Source: Sphingomonas sp. PP-CE-3G-477
Lineage (GTDB): Bacteria > Pseudomonadota > Alphaproteobacteria > Sphingomonadales > Sphingomonadaceae
Length of the DNA: 64,000 bases
Direction: 5' to 3'
Assembly (NCBI RefSeq): GCF_003050745.1
Contig: NZ_QAOF01000001.1
Span: 744,001-808,000 of the forward strand
The notes under the pieces: generated by a model
What the model saw: only the letters and a program-made list of their open reading frames with translations
Database searches by the model: none
Told to the model about the DNA's origin: nothing
Position numbers and translations under genes: made by a program
Shown here: positions 1-8,798 of the stretch, piece by piece
Position numbering within the stretch: position 1 is the first letter of the stretch
Layout of the letters: the number at the start of each line of letters is the position of its first letter

Positions 1-222
1 GTCCGCGGGAATGCAGTCCCCGAGAGTATTATTCGGCCGAACGAGGCACTGGATCGCGACCGTCACGGGTTCGGCGGGCAACCGGGGTAGATCTTGAACG
101 GTGATCGCACGCGCGGCCATGGAGGGGACAGCCTGCATCGCAGCTGCATCCAGCGGTTCCGGGGACGTGATCGCTTTGGCGAGCAGTGCTTGTAACATCG
201 CCGTGATGACGAGCGTCGACAT
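1..222 (-). CDS. TonB-like energy-transducer protein, N-terminal fragment (runs off left edge)
   Basis: The frame is open from an ATG at 222 to base 1, giving 74 residues with no stop, so the gene is cut by the window edge. A strong AGGAGGA ribosome binding site lies just upstream of the ATG. The visible end, VTVAIQCLVRPNNTLGDC, fits the start of the TonB C-terminal fold seen in many sphingomonad proteins (beta strand, conserved Cys, then G-x-L-x-D-C). The family assignment is an inference from that short stretch. The gene lies 106 bp downstream of the GNAT gene in the same direction, but its own strong binding site means it need not belong to that operon. Confidence 0.5.
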   Translation of the reverse strand, partial: MSTLVITAMLQALLAKAITSPEPLDAAAMQAVPSMAARAITVQDLPRLPAEPVTVAIQCLVRPNNTLGDCIPAD

Positions 223-328
223 GGTGTCCTCCTTCCGGCGCGCCGCCGGGTATCAGCAGTCTCGATCCGTTCTTGGCGAGGGATACAGGATTTAGCGCGT
301 CGGGAAACGGCCGCCATCGTCGCCCGCT

Positions 329-838
329 CTACCTTGGCATTGCCGCGTCGCGTTTTTGGATGAGGCTGGAAACGGACACGGCCGCGAGGTCGAAGCGGAG
401 TTCGTGCATGTCCATACCGGAACGGTAGCCGCCGGGCCAGATGCTGGTCAGTTCGAAGCCGCAATGCTGGAAGAACGGCGAGACCTGCGGCGAGGTGTCG
501 ACGGTGACGTAGCGCGTGGGTGGCTCGGCCGAGGTGGCGACGTGGAGCAGGCGCTCGAACAGCAGCAGCTTGCCGAGGCCCGAGCCATGGTACGTCCGCG
601 CGACCATGCCCCAGAAGAGCAGCGCCTTGTTGTAATGCTCCCAGATCTCGTAGCCGCCGAACGCGGCGGGGACGCCGTCGACGTCGACCACGAATGCCGG
701 GCCGTCGGGCTCGTCGAGCGTCTCCTCCAGCCATTCACGGTCGCCGGCGCCGAAATACTCGGGGAGGTTCGAGTCGAAGATCGCGAGGACGGCGGCGCGG
801 TCCTTGTCCTCGTAGCGGCGGGTGAGGATTCTGGTCAT
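329..838 (-). CDS. GNAT-family N-acetyltransferase
   Basis: This is a 169-residue single-domain GNAT protein, predicted to move an acetyl group from acetyl-CoA to an amine; the substrate is unknown. The acetyl-CoA binding loop is visible as RTYHGSGLGKLLL, followed by the typical VTVDTSPQVSPFFQHCGFE strand and helix. I chose the ATG at 838 rather than 850 because it forms an ATGA overlap (835-838) with the stop of the phosphopantetheinyl transferase gene, indicating translational coupling. It is the third gene of the NRPS operon, so it may acetylate the peptide product or a precursor. That role is a guess from context; a general housekeeping GNAT is equally possible. Confidence 0.85.
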   Translation of the reverse strand: MTRILTRRYEDKDRAAVLAIFDSNLPEYFGAGDREWLEETLDEPDGPAFVVDVDGVPAAFGGYEIWEHYNKALLFWGMVARTYHGSGLGKLLLFERLLHVATSAEPPTRYVTVDTSPQVSPFFQHCGFELTSIWPGGYRSGMDMHELRFDLAAVSVSSLIQKRDAAMPR

Positions 839-1434
839 GGCTGGCTCCACTGCGCGATGGTTTCGATCGCGTCGGGCATGGAACGGCTCCAGCAGCGCGA
901 TGTGCCTTCGAACGTCGCAGTCGCGTGGGTCGGATCGGTCACGACAGTTTCGATCGACTCGGGGCGGATTTGGCGGGGTTCGCCGATGAGCTTCGCGTGT
1001 GCTTCCTTGATCGTCCAGCGACGGAGCCAGGCTTGGGGCCGGGCGAGGGTGGGCAGGCGGCGGAGCGCGTCGGCTTCGGTCGGGGTGAGCATGTCCCAGA
1101 GCGGCGGGTGGTCGTCGATGACCTCACGGTCGACCGCGATCGGTTGGCGTGCAACGCCGATCAGGGCGCGTGCACCGCGACTGGAGAGGCTCAGACACCA
1201 GCCGCCGGGGGCGGAAACGATCGGCGCGCCGGCCGGACTGCGTGTCAGGCGGACGTCGACGGACTCGCCCGCCAGTTGGCGGATCAGCGCGGAGGCCAGG
1301 CCGTGTCGGATCGCGCGCGCATCGTCGGGCAGGCCGGCGGCATACGGTCCGGTCTCGGCAACACTCCATGCGACTGGCGACTGACCGTCCCAGACGAGCG
1401 CGTCGAGCGGACCGTCATGCCAGACCGGCGTCAC
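835..1434 (-). CDS. 4'-phosphopantetheinyl transferase, Sfp type
   Basis: The protein is predicted to attach the phosphopantetheine arm of CoA to a carrier-protein serine. Both family motifs are present: IAVDREV (the G-V-D magnesium motif, here A-V-D) and WTIKEAHAK (W-x-x-KE-A-x-x-K). The best start is the GTG at 1434, whose first base pairs overlap the stop of the upstream NRPS gene (TGA at 1431-1433) in a 4-bp GTGA coupling; the frame stays open to 1470. With that start it has 199 residues, short but normal for the family. Its obvious partner is the carrier domain of the adjacent NRPS. It could also serve other carrier proteins in the cell. Confidence 0.88.
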   Translation of the reverse strand: MTPVWHDGPLDALVWDGQSPVAWSVAETGPYAAGLPDDARAIRHGLASALIRQLAGESVDVRLTRSPAGAPIVSAPGGWCLSLSSRGARALIGVARQPIAVDREVIDDHPPLWDMLTPTEADALRRLPTLARPQAWLRRWTIKEAHAKLIGEPRQIRPESIETVVTDPTHATATFEGTSRCWSRSMPDAIETIAQWSQP

Positions 1435-4400
1435 GTCGCGACGGCGATCCGCGCCGGGCTCCCGTCCCAACTCGTGCCGTCTGGCAAGGTCTCGCCCTTC
1501 ATCACCACCGACAGATCGCCGAGTTGCGCGTCCGCGCCGATCTCCGCGTCGTACAGCACGATCGCGAGCGAGCCGATCGTCGCGCGGTCGCCGACGCGGA
1601 TCGCGCCGACCTTCATCACGCGATCCTCGAACAGATGCGTCTGCAGGCCGGCGAAGTCGTTGAGCGCGACGTCGTCGCCGATATCAACGAGGTCGTGCTC
1701 GGTCAGATCGGTGGTGTCGATGTAGCAGCGCTTGCCGATCCGCGCGCCCATCAGGCGGAGGTACAGCGCGATCCACGGCGTCCCGCGGAGTGGTTCGAGC
1801 AAATTGGCGACGGCGAGGTTCTCGTAGGTCGCCGTGACGAGCTCGGTGCGCCACACAAAGGTGCTCCAGAGTGGCGCGGTGGTGACCTTGTAGCGGCCGA
1901 CGGCGAGCCATTTGAGCGCGAGCACGAAAATCCCGCAGGCAAGGCAGAAGCCGACGTACAGGAACGGGAAGGTCGCCGCGACGACCAGCGCACCGTTGTC
2001 GAGATCGTCGAGGTCGCCGACTACCGACAGCAACAGGCTGAAGAACACGAGGAACGCGGTCAGCGACAAGGTGGTACGGACCGCCTCGATCGACAGGCGC
2101 GTGGCGATCAGCGCGCGCGACGGATTGAACCGCGCGCCCTCGTCGAACATCGTGTTGACCTGTCGGACCGGCAGCTTGATCGCGGGCGAGCCGAACCAGG
2201 TGCTGCCCGCCTCGGTGGCGAGAGCGGGATCGCTCGGCGGCTTCGAGAGGACGCCGACGAGCACCTCGTCGCCGATCTGCGTGCCGCTCGGCAGCAGCGC
2301 GGAATTGCCGATGAAGCTGCGGCGGCCGATCTTGGTATGCGCGAGTTCGATCGTGCCGTGGCCGATCCGCGCCGCGCCGAAGATCACCGAGTCGGCGATA
2401 AAGCTCTCCTCACCGATCTCGACGAGGTCGGGGACGATCGCGCTGGCGGTCGAGATTTCCGCACGACGGCCGACTTTCACGCCAAGCGCGCGATACCACG
2501 GCACCACGTACAGCGTCGCGAAGATCGGGTGGAGCAGGCGGAGCGCGAGATCGTTGATCTGCTGGACGAACCAGTAGCGGACGTAGAATCCGCTGTTCAG
2601 CGCATAGACCGCGGGTGCGACGCGGCCGAGGATCAGGCGCTTGGCCGCCACCGTCAGCACGCACATCATCACGACATAGGTGACCGCGAGCAGCGGCGCG
2701 ACCGCGACATAGGCATAGCCGCTGGTCGCCCAGTCGAGCTCGATCAGCGCGATCAGGCCGGGGGCGATCGGCAGGATCGCGACGAGCGGCAGGATCAGCG
2801 CGCACAGGAACAGGCCGATCGCCGGCCCGGCGTTGCGCGGGGCGGGGGTGGCGGGGCGGCGGGGCGCATCGCCATCACGCGCGGCGGGCGAACCGGCCCA
2901 GCGCTGGCCGGCGGGGATCGTCGTATCGGCGGGCAGCGCGGACAGGTCGTCGAGCATCGCATCGTCGCCGAGCGCGGCGTTGCGGCCGACCACCGCCATC
3001 GATCCGACGAACGCGCCCTTGCCGAGCTTTACCGTCCCCAGTCGGAGCAATCCCCGCTCGACCGAACTGGTCGACAGCACCGACTGGTCGCTGATGATCG
3101 CATCGTCGTCGGCGTGAAGCAGGTCGGCGGTGTCGATGATCCCGGTGCCGATATGGACGCGCTTGCCGATCTTCGCGCCCATCATCCGGTAATAACCGCG
3201 GATCATCGGCGTGCCCGCGAGATACGGCGTCGCGGTGACGCCGATGATCCGGCGGACCAGCCACCAGCGGAAATAGTAGCTGCCCCAGAGCGGGTAATCG
3301 CCCGCCTTGAACCGCCCGACGATCAGCCATTTGAGCACGATCGACAAGAACATCGACGCGATCGGCACGACCGTGAAAAACAGCCCGCTCAGGATCAGCG
3401 CGTCGACCCGCGGCATGTCGCCCGCGAGATGTGTGTAGGCGAGATAGGGCGAGAACCACTGCAGCCCCGCCAGCGTGTAGATCGGCAGCAGCGCGAGCGT
3501 CTGCGCGGCGACGCACAGCCGGCGCTTCCACGGCGCGATATGGTGGAAGCTGGTCTCGTCGAGGATTGCGACGGGCGTGGTGCCGCCGATCCGTAACGCC
3601 AGAGCGCGGATCGTCGGCGCGGCGTAGACGTCCTCGAGCGACAGCCCTTCGAGGCCGCGGACCTTTCGCGCCGCCGAAACGAGCCGTGCGGCCTTCAGCG
3701 AATGGCCGCCGAGATCCTCGAACAAATCGTCGAGCACCGACACCGGCTGCGGCGCGAATGCCTCGGCCCAGACGCGGTGCAGGCTTTCTTCCATCGGCGT
3801 GGCGGGTGCAACCATCTCGCGGTCCGACGTAACGGTGATCTCGGGCTTGACCAGCGCCTTGCGGTCGACCTTCCCCGAGGCGGGCAGCGTCGGCATGTGC
3901 GAGAGGATCTGATACCCTGCCGGGCGCATGTAATTGGGGAGCCGCTCGGCGACGCGGGCCTTGAGGCCGGCCATGTCGACGTCCTCGCCCGGACGCGCGA
4001 TCAGGAACGCGGCGAGGAATTCGGAGCCGTCGCCGTCGGTGAAGAGCTGGACGACGGTCTGCGCGACGCCGGGCCATTCGCCGATCACCGCTTCGATCTC
4101 GGCAAGTTCGACGCGGAAGCCGCGAATCTTCACCTGTGTATCGATGCGGCCGACGAAATCGATGTCGCCCGCCGCATCGAGCTTCACCAGGTCGCCCGAC
4201 CGGTAGATACGTTCCGGGGCACCGGAAGGCCCGTCGAACGGCGTCATGATGAACTTTTCGGCGGTCAGGTCGGGGCGGTTGACGTAGCCGACGCCGACGC
4301 CCGGCCCGCCGATGACGAGTTCGCCTTCCTGGCCGTCGGGGACCGGCTGCATGTGCTCGTCGACCACCCAGGCGGTGTAGCCGGGGAGCGGCTTGCCGAT

Positions 4401-5456
4401 CGTGATGCGCTGGCCGGGGAACACCTCGGTCCAGGTCGCGGTCACCGACGTCTCGGTCGGGCCATAGGTGTTGAGCAGGCGGAGGCCCGGCCGCGCGAGC
4501 CGGCGCGGCAGGTCTGCCGGGCATGCTTCGCCGCCCATGTTGAGCAGCCGCAGCGTCGGCACCGGATGCTCGACCAGTGCGATCAGCGAGGGGACGACGT
4601 GCCAGATCGTCGTGTTGGCTTCGGCGAGCGCGATCGCCACGTCGGGCCCGCTGGTCGCCAGCGCCTCGGTCGCGACCAGCACGACTGCACCGACGAAGAA
4701 CGCGCTCCACATCGTCTCGACCGACATGTCGAACGCAAGGCTGAACCCGCCGAACACCACGTCGGCAGGGGTGAGATCGAGGATCGCGCTTTCCGAGCGG
4801 ACCAGGTGGCAGGCGTTGCCGTGCGAGATCATCACGCCCTTGGGCCGGCCGGTCGTGCCCGAGGTGTAGATGATGTAGGCGAGGTCCTGCGGGTTCGCCT
4901 GCGTGACGTCGCGGCCGATCGGCTCGGAGGGCTCAGCCGCGAGATCGCCCAGCGCGGCGTCGAGCGCGAGGGTTTTCCCCTTGAGGTTGGCGACGCGGCT
5001 GGCGACCGTGATCGTCAGCGCGGCTTCGCTGTCCTCGACGATGAAGTCGATGCGGTCCTGCGGATAGCCCCAGTCGACCGGCACATAGGCGGCGCCGGCG
5101 CGCAGCACGCCGAGGATCGCCATATACTGGTCGAGCCCGCGCGGCAGGCACAGCACGACACGGTCGCCGCGGCCGATCCCCATCGCGCGCAGGCGGTGCG
5201 CGAGAGCTAAGCTGCGCGTGGCGAGGTCGGTATAGGTCCAGCGCGTCTTTCGGTCGTATTCCTCGTCCGCACCGATCAATCGCAGCGCAAGCGCGTCAGG
5301 ATGTGCTGCGCGCGTGGCGTCGAGCAGTTCGTGCAGCAGTTCGTCGCGCGCGTACGGCTCAGCAGCCCGCAGCGCCGGAGCGGGCGCGATCGACGCTACC
5401 CCGGTTCGGGGCATTATGGCGTGATCCGAGTGGCTTACGGGAGTGTCGCTCTGCAT
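1431..5456 (-). CDS. Pls/PosA-family single-module NRPS (adenylation, carrier, three membrane-linked beta-helix domains)
   Basis: A 1341-residue membrane enzyme with the architecture of epsilon-poly-L-lysine synthetase (Pls). The adenylation domain (about 30-535) has YTSGTTGRPKG near 196-206, FDMSVE with Asp243, NTYGPTETS, YRSGDLVK, GRIDTQVKIRGFRVE and the catalytic Lys529 in PASGKVDRK. The carrier site is LGGHSLK (Ser586). Three pairs of membrane segments follow (about 643-712, 880-936, 1123-1182), each leading into a hexapeptide beta-helix domain (about 740-850, 975-1080, 1230-1335), e.g. IGKRVHIGTG and IGKRCYIDTT. There is no condensation or thioesterase domain. The family is known for linking one amino acid type into short homopolymers using the tandem C-terminal domains. 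The substrate here is not known. Start: ATG 5456 or ATG 5414; neither has a good binding site. It heads the operon with the phosphopantetheinyl transferase. Confidence 0.9.
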   Translation of the reverse strand: MQSDTPVSHSDHAIMPRTGVASIAPAPALRAAEPYARDELLHELLDATRAAHPDALALRLIGADEEYDRKTRWTYTDLATRSLALAHRLRAMGIGRGDRVVLCLPRGLDQYMAILGVLRAGAAYVPVDWGYPQDRIDFIVEDSEAALTITVASRVANLKGKTLALDAALGDLAAEPSEPIGRDVTQANPQDLAYIIYTSGTTGRPKGVMISHGNACHLVRSESAILDLTPADVVFGGFSLAFDMSVETMWSAFFVGAVVLVATEALATSGPDVAIALAEANTTIWHVVPSLIALVEHPVPTLRLLNMGGEACPADLPRRLARPGLRLLNTYGPTETSVTATWTEVFPGQRITIGKPLPGYTAWVVDEHMQPVPDGQEGELVIGGPGVGVGYVNRPDLTAEKFIMTPFDGPSGAPERIYRSGDLVKLDAAGDIDFVGRIDTQVKIRGFRVELAEIEAVIGEWPGVAQTVVQLFTDGDGSEFLAAFLIARPGEDVDMAGLKARVAERLPNYMRPAGYQILSHMPTLPASGKVDRKALVKPEITVTSDREMVAPATPMEESLHRVWAEAFAPQPVSVLDDLFEDLGGHSLKAARLVSAARKVRGLEGLSLEDVYAAPTIRALALRIGGTTPVAILDETSFHHIAPWKRRLCVAAQTLALLPIYTLAGLQWFSPYLAYTHLAGDMPRVDALILSGLFFTVVPIASMFLSIVLKWLIVGRFKAGDYPLWGSYYFRWWLVRRIIGVTATPYLAGTPMIRGYYRMMGAKIGKRVHIGTGIIDTADLLHADDDAIISDQSVLSTSSVERGLLRLGTVKLGKGAFVGSMAVVGRNAALGDDAMLDDLSALPADTTIPAGQRWAGSPAARDGDAPRRPATPAPRNAGPAIGLFLCALILPLVAILPIAPGLIALIELDWATSGYAYVAVAPLLAVTYVVMMCVLTVAAKRLILGRVAPAVYALNSGFYVRYWFVQQINDLALRLLHPIFATLYVVPWYRALGVKVGRRAEISTASAIVPDLVEIGEESFIADSVIFGAARIGHGTIELAHTKIGRRSFIGNSALLPSGTQIGDEVLVGVLSKPPSDPALATEAGSTWFGSPAIKLPVRQVNTMFDEGARFNPSRALIATRLSIEAVRTTLSLTAFLVFFSLLLSVVGDLDDLDNGALVVAATFPFLYVGFCLACGIFVLALKWLAVGRYKVTTAPLWSTFVWRTELVTATYENLAVANLLEPLRGTPWIALYLRLMGARIGKRCYIDTTDLTEHDLVDIGDDVALNDFAGLQTHLFEDRVMKVGAIRVGDRATIGSLAIVLYDAEIGADAQLGDLSVVMKGETLPDGTSWDGSPARIAVAT

Positions 5457-5699
5457 GCGACGGCTTTAGCCGAACTGTCGCGCGGTTTGCTACCTGATGT
5501 TGCCGCGAAATCGGTCCTAGATGTGCGACGGTCGGGAACCGACGGTGCGGTTGTCATGCGACAGGTCGTGTACGCGAGCTACCTTCGATGTCTTCCATCG
5601 CGGAGATGCCACCGGCGGTTCGGGGACGTTCGCAGGATTCATGGAATGTCCTATCTGAATCGAGACCTGACGCGATCCGGTCCTGCGGCGGATCAAGTC
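5457..5699. other. Intergenic region upstream of the NRPS operon
   Basis: This stretch separates the NRPS start from the terminator of the next gene and should hold the operon promoter. I see no convincing gene and no clear -35/-10 pair. An imperfect hairpin, GATCCG ... CGGATC, lies at about 5675-5695. Confidence 0.4.
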
Positions 5700-5734
5700 G
5701 GCGGGCCGTCATCGCATATGCATGACGGCCCGCC
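5700..5734 (-). terminator. GC-rich hairpin after the small secreted protein gene
   Basis: A perfect 13-bp inverted repeat, GGCGGGCCGTCAT and its complement, with a 9-base loop, starts 6 bp after the stop of the 5740-5961 gene. No T-run follows on the minus strand, so it may act only as a weak or Rho-assisted terminator or as an mRNA 3' end. Confidence 0.55.
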
Positions 5735-5739
5735 GTTGC

Positions 5740-5961
5740 TCAGCGGTGCGCCCGGGCTGCGGCCTTCTGCGCGCGTGCCTGTTTCGCGTAGTGGTGGTGC
5801 GCCACGACGCAACCGGCGGCTGCGCCCATGACCGCGTGTCCCTTGCCGACGAAATGGCCGCCGACGCCGCCTGCCGCTGCACCGCGGATACAACCCTTCG
5901 CCAACGCGGGCGATACCGACATCATCAACAGGGGCACGGCGAGAAGGGGAGCAAAACGCAT
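5740..5961 (-). CDS. Small secreted Gly/Ala-rich protein
   Basis: A 73-residue protein with a cleavable signal peptide (MRFAPLLAVPLLMMSVSPALA, predicted cleavage after ALA). The mature part has a glycine-zipper-like run, GAAAGGVGGHFVGKG, and a His-rich, basic tail (VVAHHHYAKQARAQKAAARAHR). GAGGAAAC stands at the right distance before the ATG at 5961. Such small glycine-zipper proteins are common and mostly uncharacterised in sphingomonads; envelope association is likely but unproven. It is monocistronic, with a hairpin just after the stop. Confidence 0.75.
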   Translation of the reverse strand: MRFAPLLAVPLLMMSVSPALAKGCIRGAAAGGVGGHFVGKGHAVMGAAAGCVVAHHHYAKQARAQKAAARAHR

Positions 5962-6388
5962 ATCGGTTTCCTCGAACTAGGGGGTTCTGACACGTTAGAT
6001 ACCGACGACGCGGCCGCGGTGTTCCGTGAGAAATCGTTCATGTTGCTCGGCATTTTGAAGACAATGGCCAGCAGGTCGGAATGCTCGGCTGACGGCATAA
6101 AGCGACCTCGCGCAGCTACGAGTGGCGCAGGATAAGTGGTGCCAGTCAGTCGCACGGGGGGATGGCGTCCTTCTCGGGCAGGGTGCAACTCATCTGGAAC
6201 AGTAAGCAGATCGATCCGCCGATATCGTGGTCGGCGCGCAACATCCCGACGGCGGCCGTCAGGATCACGTACTCGCTGCGCGCGACCTGTTCGAGCTCGC
6301 CCCAGGGAGACGTCGCGGCAGGTGCTCGACTACGGAATGCGACCCGACGCAGTGGCATTGTTTCGCCGTTCGGGGCATTGGGTGCGTT
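5962..6388. other. 427-bp stretch without a convincing gene
   Basis: Several short open frames cross this stretch on both strands (for example minus 6146-6358 and plus 6162-6416). None has a ribosome binding site together with a recognisable fold or signal sequence. It presumably carries the promoters of the two flanking divergent small genes. Confidence 0.4.
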
Positions 6389-6634
6389 ATGGACTCCCTT
6401 TCCCTATTTGGCCTAGCCGCGGTCTCCTTCACGCTGCTATGCTACGCCAAGGAAGCCGGTTCGCACTGGTGGACGCTCGGTTTCGCATTCGGCTGCGTGC
6501 TCGGCTCGATCTACGGTTTCCTCCAGGGCGCTTGGCCGTTCGGGGTGGTCGAGCTCATCTGGACGGTCGTCTCGTTCCGTCGCTGGCTCAAGCTGCGCCA
6601 AGCCGTACCGCCTGCCGTGGAACCGCTCGCTTGA
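6389..6634 (+). CDS. Small integral membrane protein, CBU_0592-like
   Basis: An 81-residue protein starting at ATG 6389 (MDSLSLFGLAAVSFTLLCYA). Three short hydrophobic segments are visible, about residues 4-20, 27-46 and 50-63, ending in a basic tail (FRRWLKLRQ). The pattern W-P-x-x-V-V-x-L-I-W in the last segment recalls the CBU_0592-like small membrane proteins, a family without known function. An upstream in-frame start at 6227 would add 54 low-complexity residues and is not credible. No operon partner; rpsM follows after 153 bp. Confidence 0.6.
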   Translation: MDSLSLFGLAAVSFTLLCYAKEAGSHWWTLGFAFGCVLGSIYGFLQGAWPFGVVELIWTVVSFRRWLKLRQAVPPAVEPLA

Positions 6635-6787
6635 CACTGCGTTCGCCCGCGCCTAGTTGAACCCTCCCCGACACGACGGTTCCGGCGGCGCTTGTTTGCG
6701 TTCGTCGCTATCGTGCGTTCGGATCATCGCTAAGAGATGGGCTTTGTGCAGCCATGCCGAAGCCCGTGGAGCAGGAGAACCAAGTTC

Positions 6788-7156
6788 ATGGCACGTATCG
6801 CGGGTGTTAATATCCCGACCAACAAGCGCGTGGTGATCGCGCTGACCTATATTCACGGCATCGGTTCGACCAAGGCCAAGGAAATCGTCGCGAAGCTCGG
6901 CATCGCCGACACCGCCCGCGTCCAGGACCTGACCGACCAGGAAGTCCTGCACATCCGCGAGACGATCGACGCCGATCACACCGTCGAGGGCGATCTGCGC
7001 CGCCAGACCTCGATGAACATCAAGCGCCTGATGGATCTCGCCTGCTATCGCGGCCTGCGTCATCGCAAGGGCCTCCCGGTCCGCGGCCAGCGCACGCATA
7101 CCAATGCGCGCACCCGCAAGGGCAAGGCCAAGCCGATCGCCGGCAAGAAGAAGTAA
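6788..7156 (+). CDS. rpsM: 30S ribosomal protein S13
   Basis: 122 residues, normal for bacterial S13, which sits in the head of the small subunit and contacts the large subunit and tRNAs. Diagnostic stretches: [51 protein letters not shown] and the basic tail. AGGAG upstream supports ATG 6788 over the in-frame ATG at 6737. It opens a four-gene block rpsM-rpsK-rpoA-rplQ. The usual upstream neighbours secY and adk are absent here. Confidence 0.98.
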   Translation: MARIAGVNIPTNKRVVIALTYIHGIGSTKAKEIVAKLGIADTARVQDLTDQEVLHIRETIDADHTVEGDLRRQTSMNIKRLMDLACYRGLRHRKGLPVRGQRTHTNARTRKGKAKPIAGKKK

Positions 7157-7240
7157 TCCACTTTTTCAATGGATTACTCCGCCGGCGCTGGTCCCAACGG
7201 GCCGCCCGGCGTCACGCAGATACAGGTCAGGAAATACACC

Positions 7241-7630
7241 ATGGCACGCGAACCTCAGCGCATTAAGCGGCGCGAGCGCAAGAACATCACCTCTGGCGTC
7301 GCTCACGTGAATGCCAGCTTCAACAACACCATGATCACGATCACCGATGCCCAGGGCAACGCGATCTCGTGGTCGTCGGCCGGCGCAATGGGCTTCAAGG
7401 GCTCGCGCAAGTCGACCCCGTACGCGGCCCAGGTCGCAGCGGAAGACGCCGGCAAGAAGGCCGCCGAGCACGGCGTCCGCACGATCGAAGTCGAGGTCAA
7501 GGGCCCCGGCTCGGGTCGCGAATCGGCACTGCGCGCGCTTCAGGCAGTCGGTTTCCAGATCACGTCGATCCGCGACGTGACCTCGATCCCGCACAACGGC
7601 GTGCGCCCTTCGAAGCGTCGTCGCGTCTGA
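7241..7630 (+). CDS. rpsK: 30S ribosomal protein S11
   Basis: 129 residues, full length. S11 forms part of the platform of the small subunit next to the E site. Clear motifs are [37 protein letters not shown] and [18 protein letters not shown] at the C-terminus. The start at 7241 follows AGGTCAGGAAA; the frame is open from 7169 but that stretch has no S11 similarity. It is 84 bp after rpsM; the gap starts with a small hairpin (TAATCCA ... TGGATTA). Confidence 0.98.
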   Translation: MAREPQRIKRRERKNITSGVAHVNASFNNTMITITDAQGNAISWSSAGAMGFKGSRKSTPYAAQVAAEDAGKKAAEHGVRTIEVEVKGPGSGRESALRALQAVGFQITSIRDVTSIPHNGVRPSKRRRV

Positions 7631-7640
7631 TTCTCCGCCT

Positions 7641-7680
7641 CCCGTGCGCGGTTGATCGCGCCGCACGGGTGTATTTTATT
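7641..7680 (+). terminator. Terminator-like hairpin between rpsK and rpoA
   Basis: CCCGTGCGCG, loop GTTGAT, then CGCGC-C-GCACGGG (one bulged C) forms a long GC stem at 7641-7669, followed by TGTATTTTATT at 7670-7680. This has the shape of an intrinsic terminator inside what is normally one operon, so it may partly uncouple rpoA from the ribosomal protein genes. Confidence 0.6.
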
Positions 7681-7727
7681 GGTCGGCGGACACACCCGTT
7701 CGCCGGCCCCCAAATTAGGGGAAGCAT

Positions 7728-8798
7728 GTGTCTGTCAACGCAAAGAACTGGCAGGAACTCAAGAAGCCCAGCGGCCTGGAGAAAAAGGCCGGTGGCGACA
7801 CCAAGCGCAAGGCGACTTTCATCGCCGAGCCGCTCGAGCGTGGCTTCGGCCTGACGCTCGGCAACGCGCTGCGTCGCGTGTTGCTCTCGTCGCTGCAGGG
7901 CGCGGCCGTCACCTCGATCAAGATCGAGAACGTGCTGCATGAGTTCTCGTCTCTGGCCGGCGTCCGCGAGGACGTGACCGACATCGTCCTCAACGTGAAG
8001 CAGATCGCGATCCGCATGCAGGGCGAGGGGCCCAAGCGCCTCCAGCTCTCGGCAACGGGTCCGGGTGAAGTCAAGGCCGGCGACATCGCCGTCTCGGGCG
8101 ACATCGAGATCATGAACAAGGATCTCGTGATCTGCCACCTCGATGAGGGTGCGACGCTCAACATGGAGCTGACCGCCGACATCGGTAAGGGTTACGTTCC
8201 TGCGACCGCAAACCGCCCGGCCGATGCGCCGATCGGTCTGATCCCGGTCGATGCGCTGTATTCGCCGGTACGTCAGGTTTCGTACAAGGTCGACCCGACT
8301 CGCGTCGGTCAGGACCTGGATTACGACAAGCTGACGCTGACGATCGAAACCGACGGCACGATTACCCCGGAAGACGCAGTCGGCTATGCCGGTCGCATTC
8401 TCCAGGACCAGCTCGCGCTGTTCGTCCACTTCGACGATTCGTCGGTGACGCGCTCGTCGGCCCCGATCGGCCAGGCAGCACCCGCTGCCGGTGGTGCGGA
8501 GCCAGCAGGCGATACCCAGCAGATCAACCGTTACCTCCTCAAGAAGGTCGACGAGCTGGAACTGTCGGTGCGCTCGGCGAACTGCCTCAAGAACGACAAC
8601 ATCATCTACATCGGTGATCTGGTCGGCAAGACCGAAGCCGAGATGCTGCGTACGCCTAACTTCGGCCGCAAGTCCTTGAACGAGATCAAGGAAGTGCTGT
8701 CGTCGATGGGTCTTCGCCTGGGTATGGAAATCCCCGGCTGGCCACCTGAGAACATCGAAGAGATGGCCAAGAAGCTCGAGCAGGAGATCATGGGTTGA
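7728..8798 (+). CDS. rpoA: RNA polymerase alpha subunit
   Basis: 356 residues with a GTG start at 7728 ([14 protein letters not shown]), preceded by GGGGAAG. The N-terminal assembly domain (about 20-240) contains [24 protein letters not shown] short Ala/Gly/Pro linker (about 250-265) leads to the C-terminal DNA- and activator-binding domain with [15 protein letters not shown] and [21 protein letters not shown]. An out-of-frame ATG overlaps the GTG and can be ignored. The gene lies between rpsK and rplQ, separated from both by structured spacers. Confidence 0.98.
   Translation: MSVNAKNWQELKKPSGLEKKAGGDTKRKATFIAEPLERGFGLTLGNALRRVLLSSLQGAAVTSIKIENVLHEFSSLAGVREDVTDIVLNVKQIAIRMQGEGPKRLQLSATGPGEVKAGDIAVSGDIEIMNKDLVICHLDEGATLNMELTADIGKGYVPATANRPADAPIGLIPVDALYSPVRQVSYKVDPTRVGQDLDYDKLTLTIETDGTITPEDAVGYAGRILQDQLALFVHFDDSSVTRSSAPIGQAAPAAGGAEPAGDTQQINRYLLKKVDELELSVRSANCLKNDNIIYIGDLVGKTEAEMLRTPNFGRKSLNEIKEVLSSMGLRLGMEIPGWPPENIEEMAKKLEQEIMG

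Noticed and set aside
1149..3596. 815-codon plus-strand open frame opposite the NRPS gene
   Set aside because: Arg/Asp/Gly-rich low-information translation typical of the antisense of a GC-rich gene; the minus strand has full NRPS motifs.
6146..6358. 70-codon minus-strand frame upstream of the small membrane protein
   Set aside because: No ribosome binding site, no signal or family similarity that I can see; overlaps competing frames.
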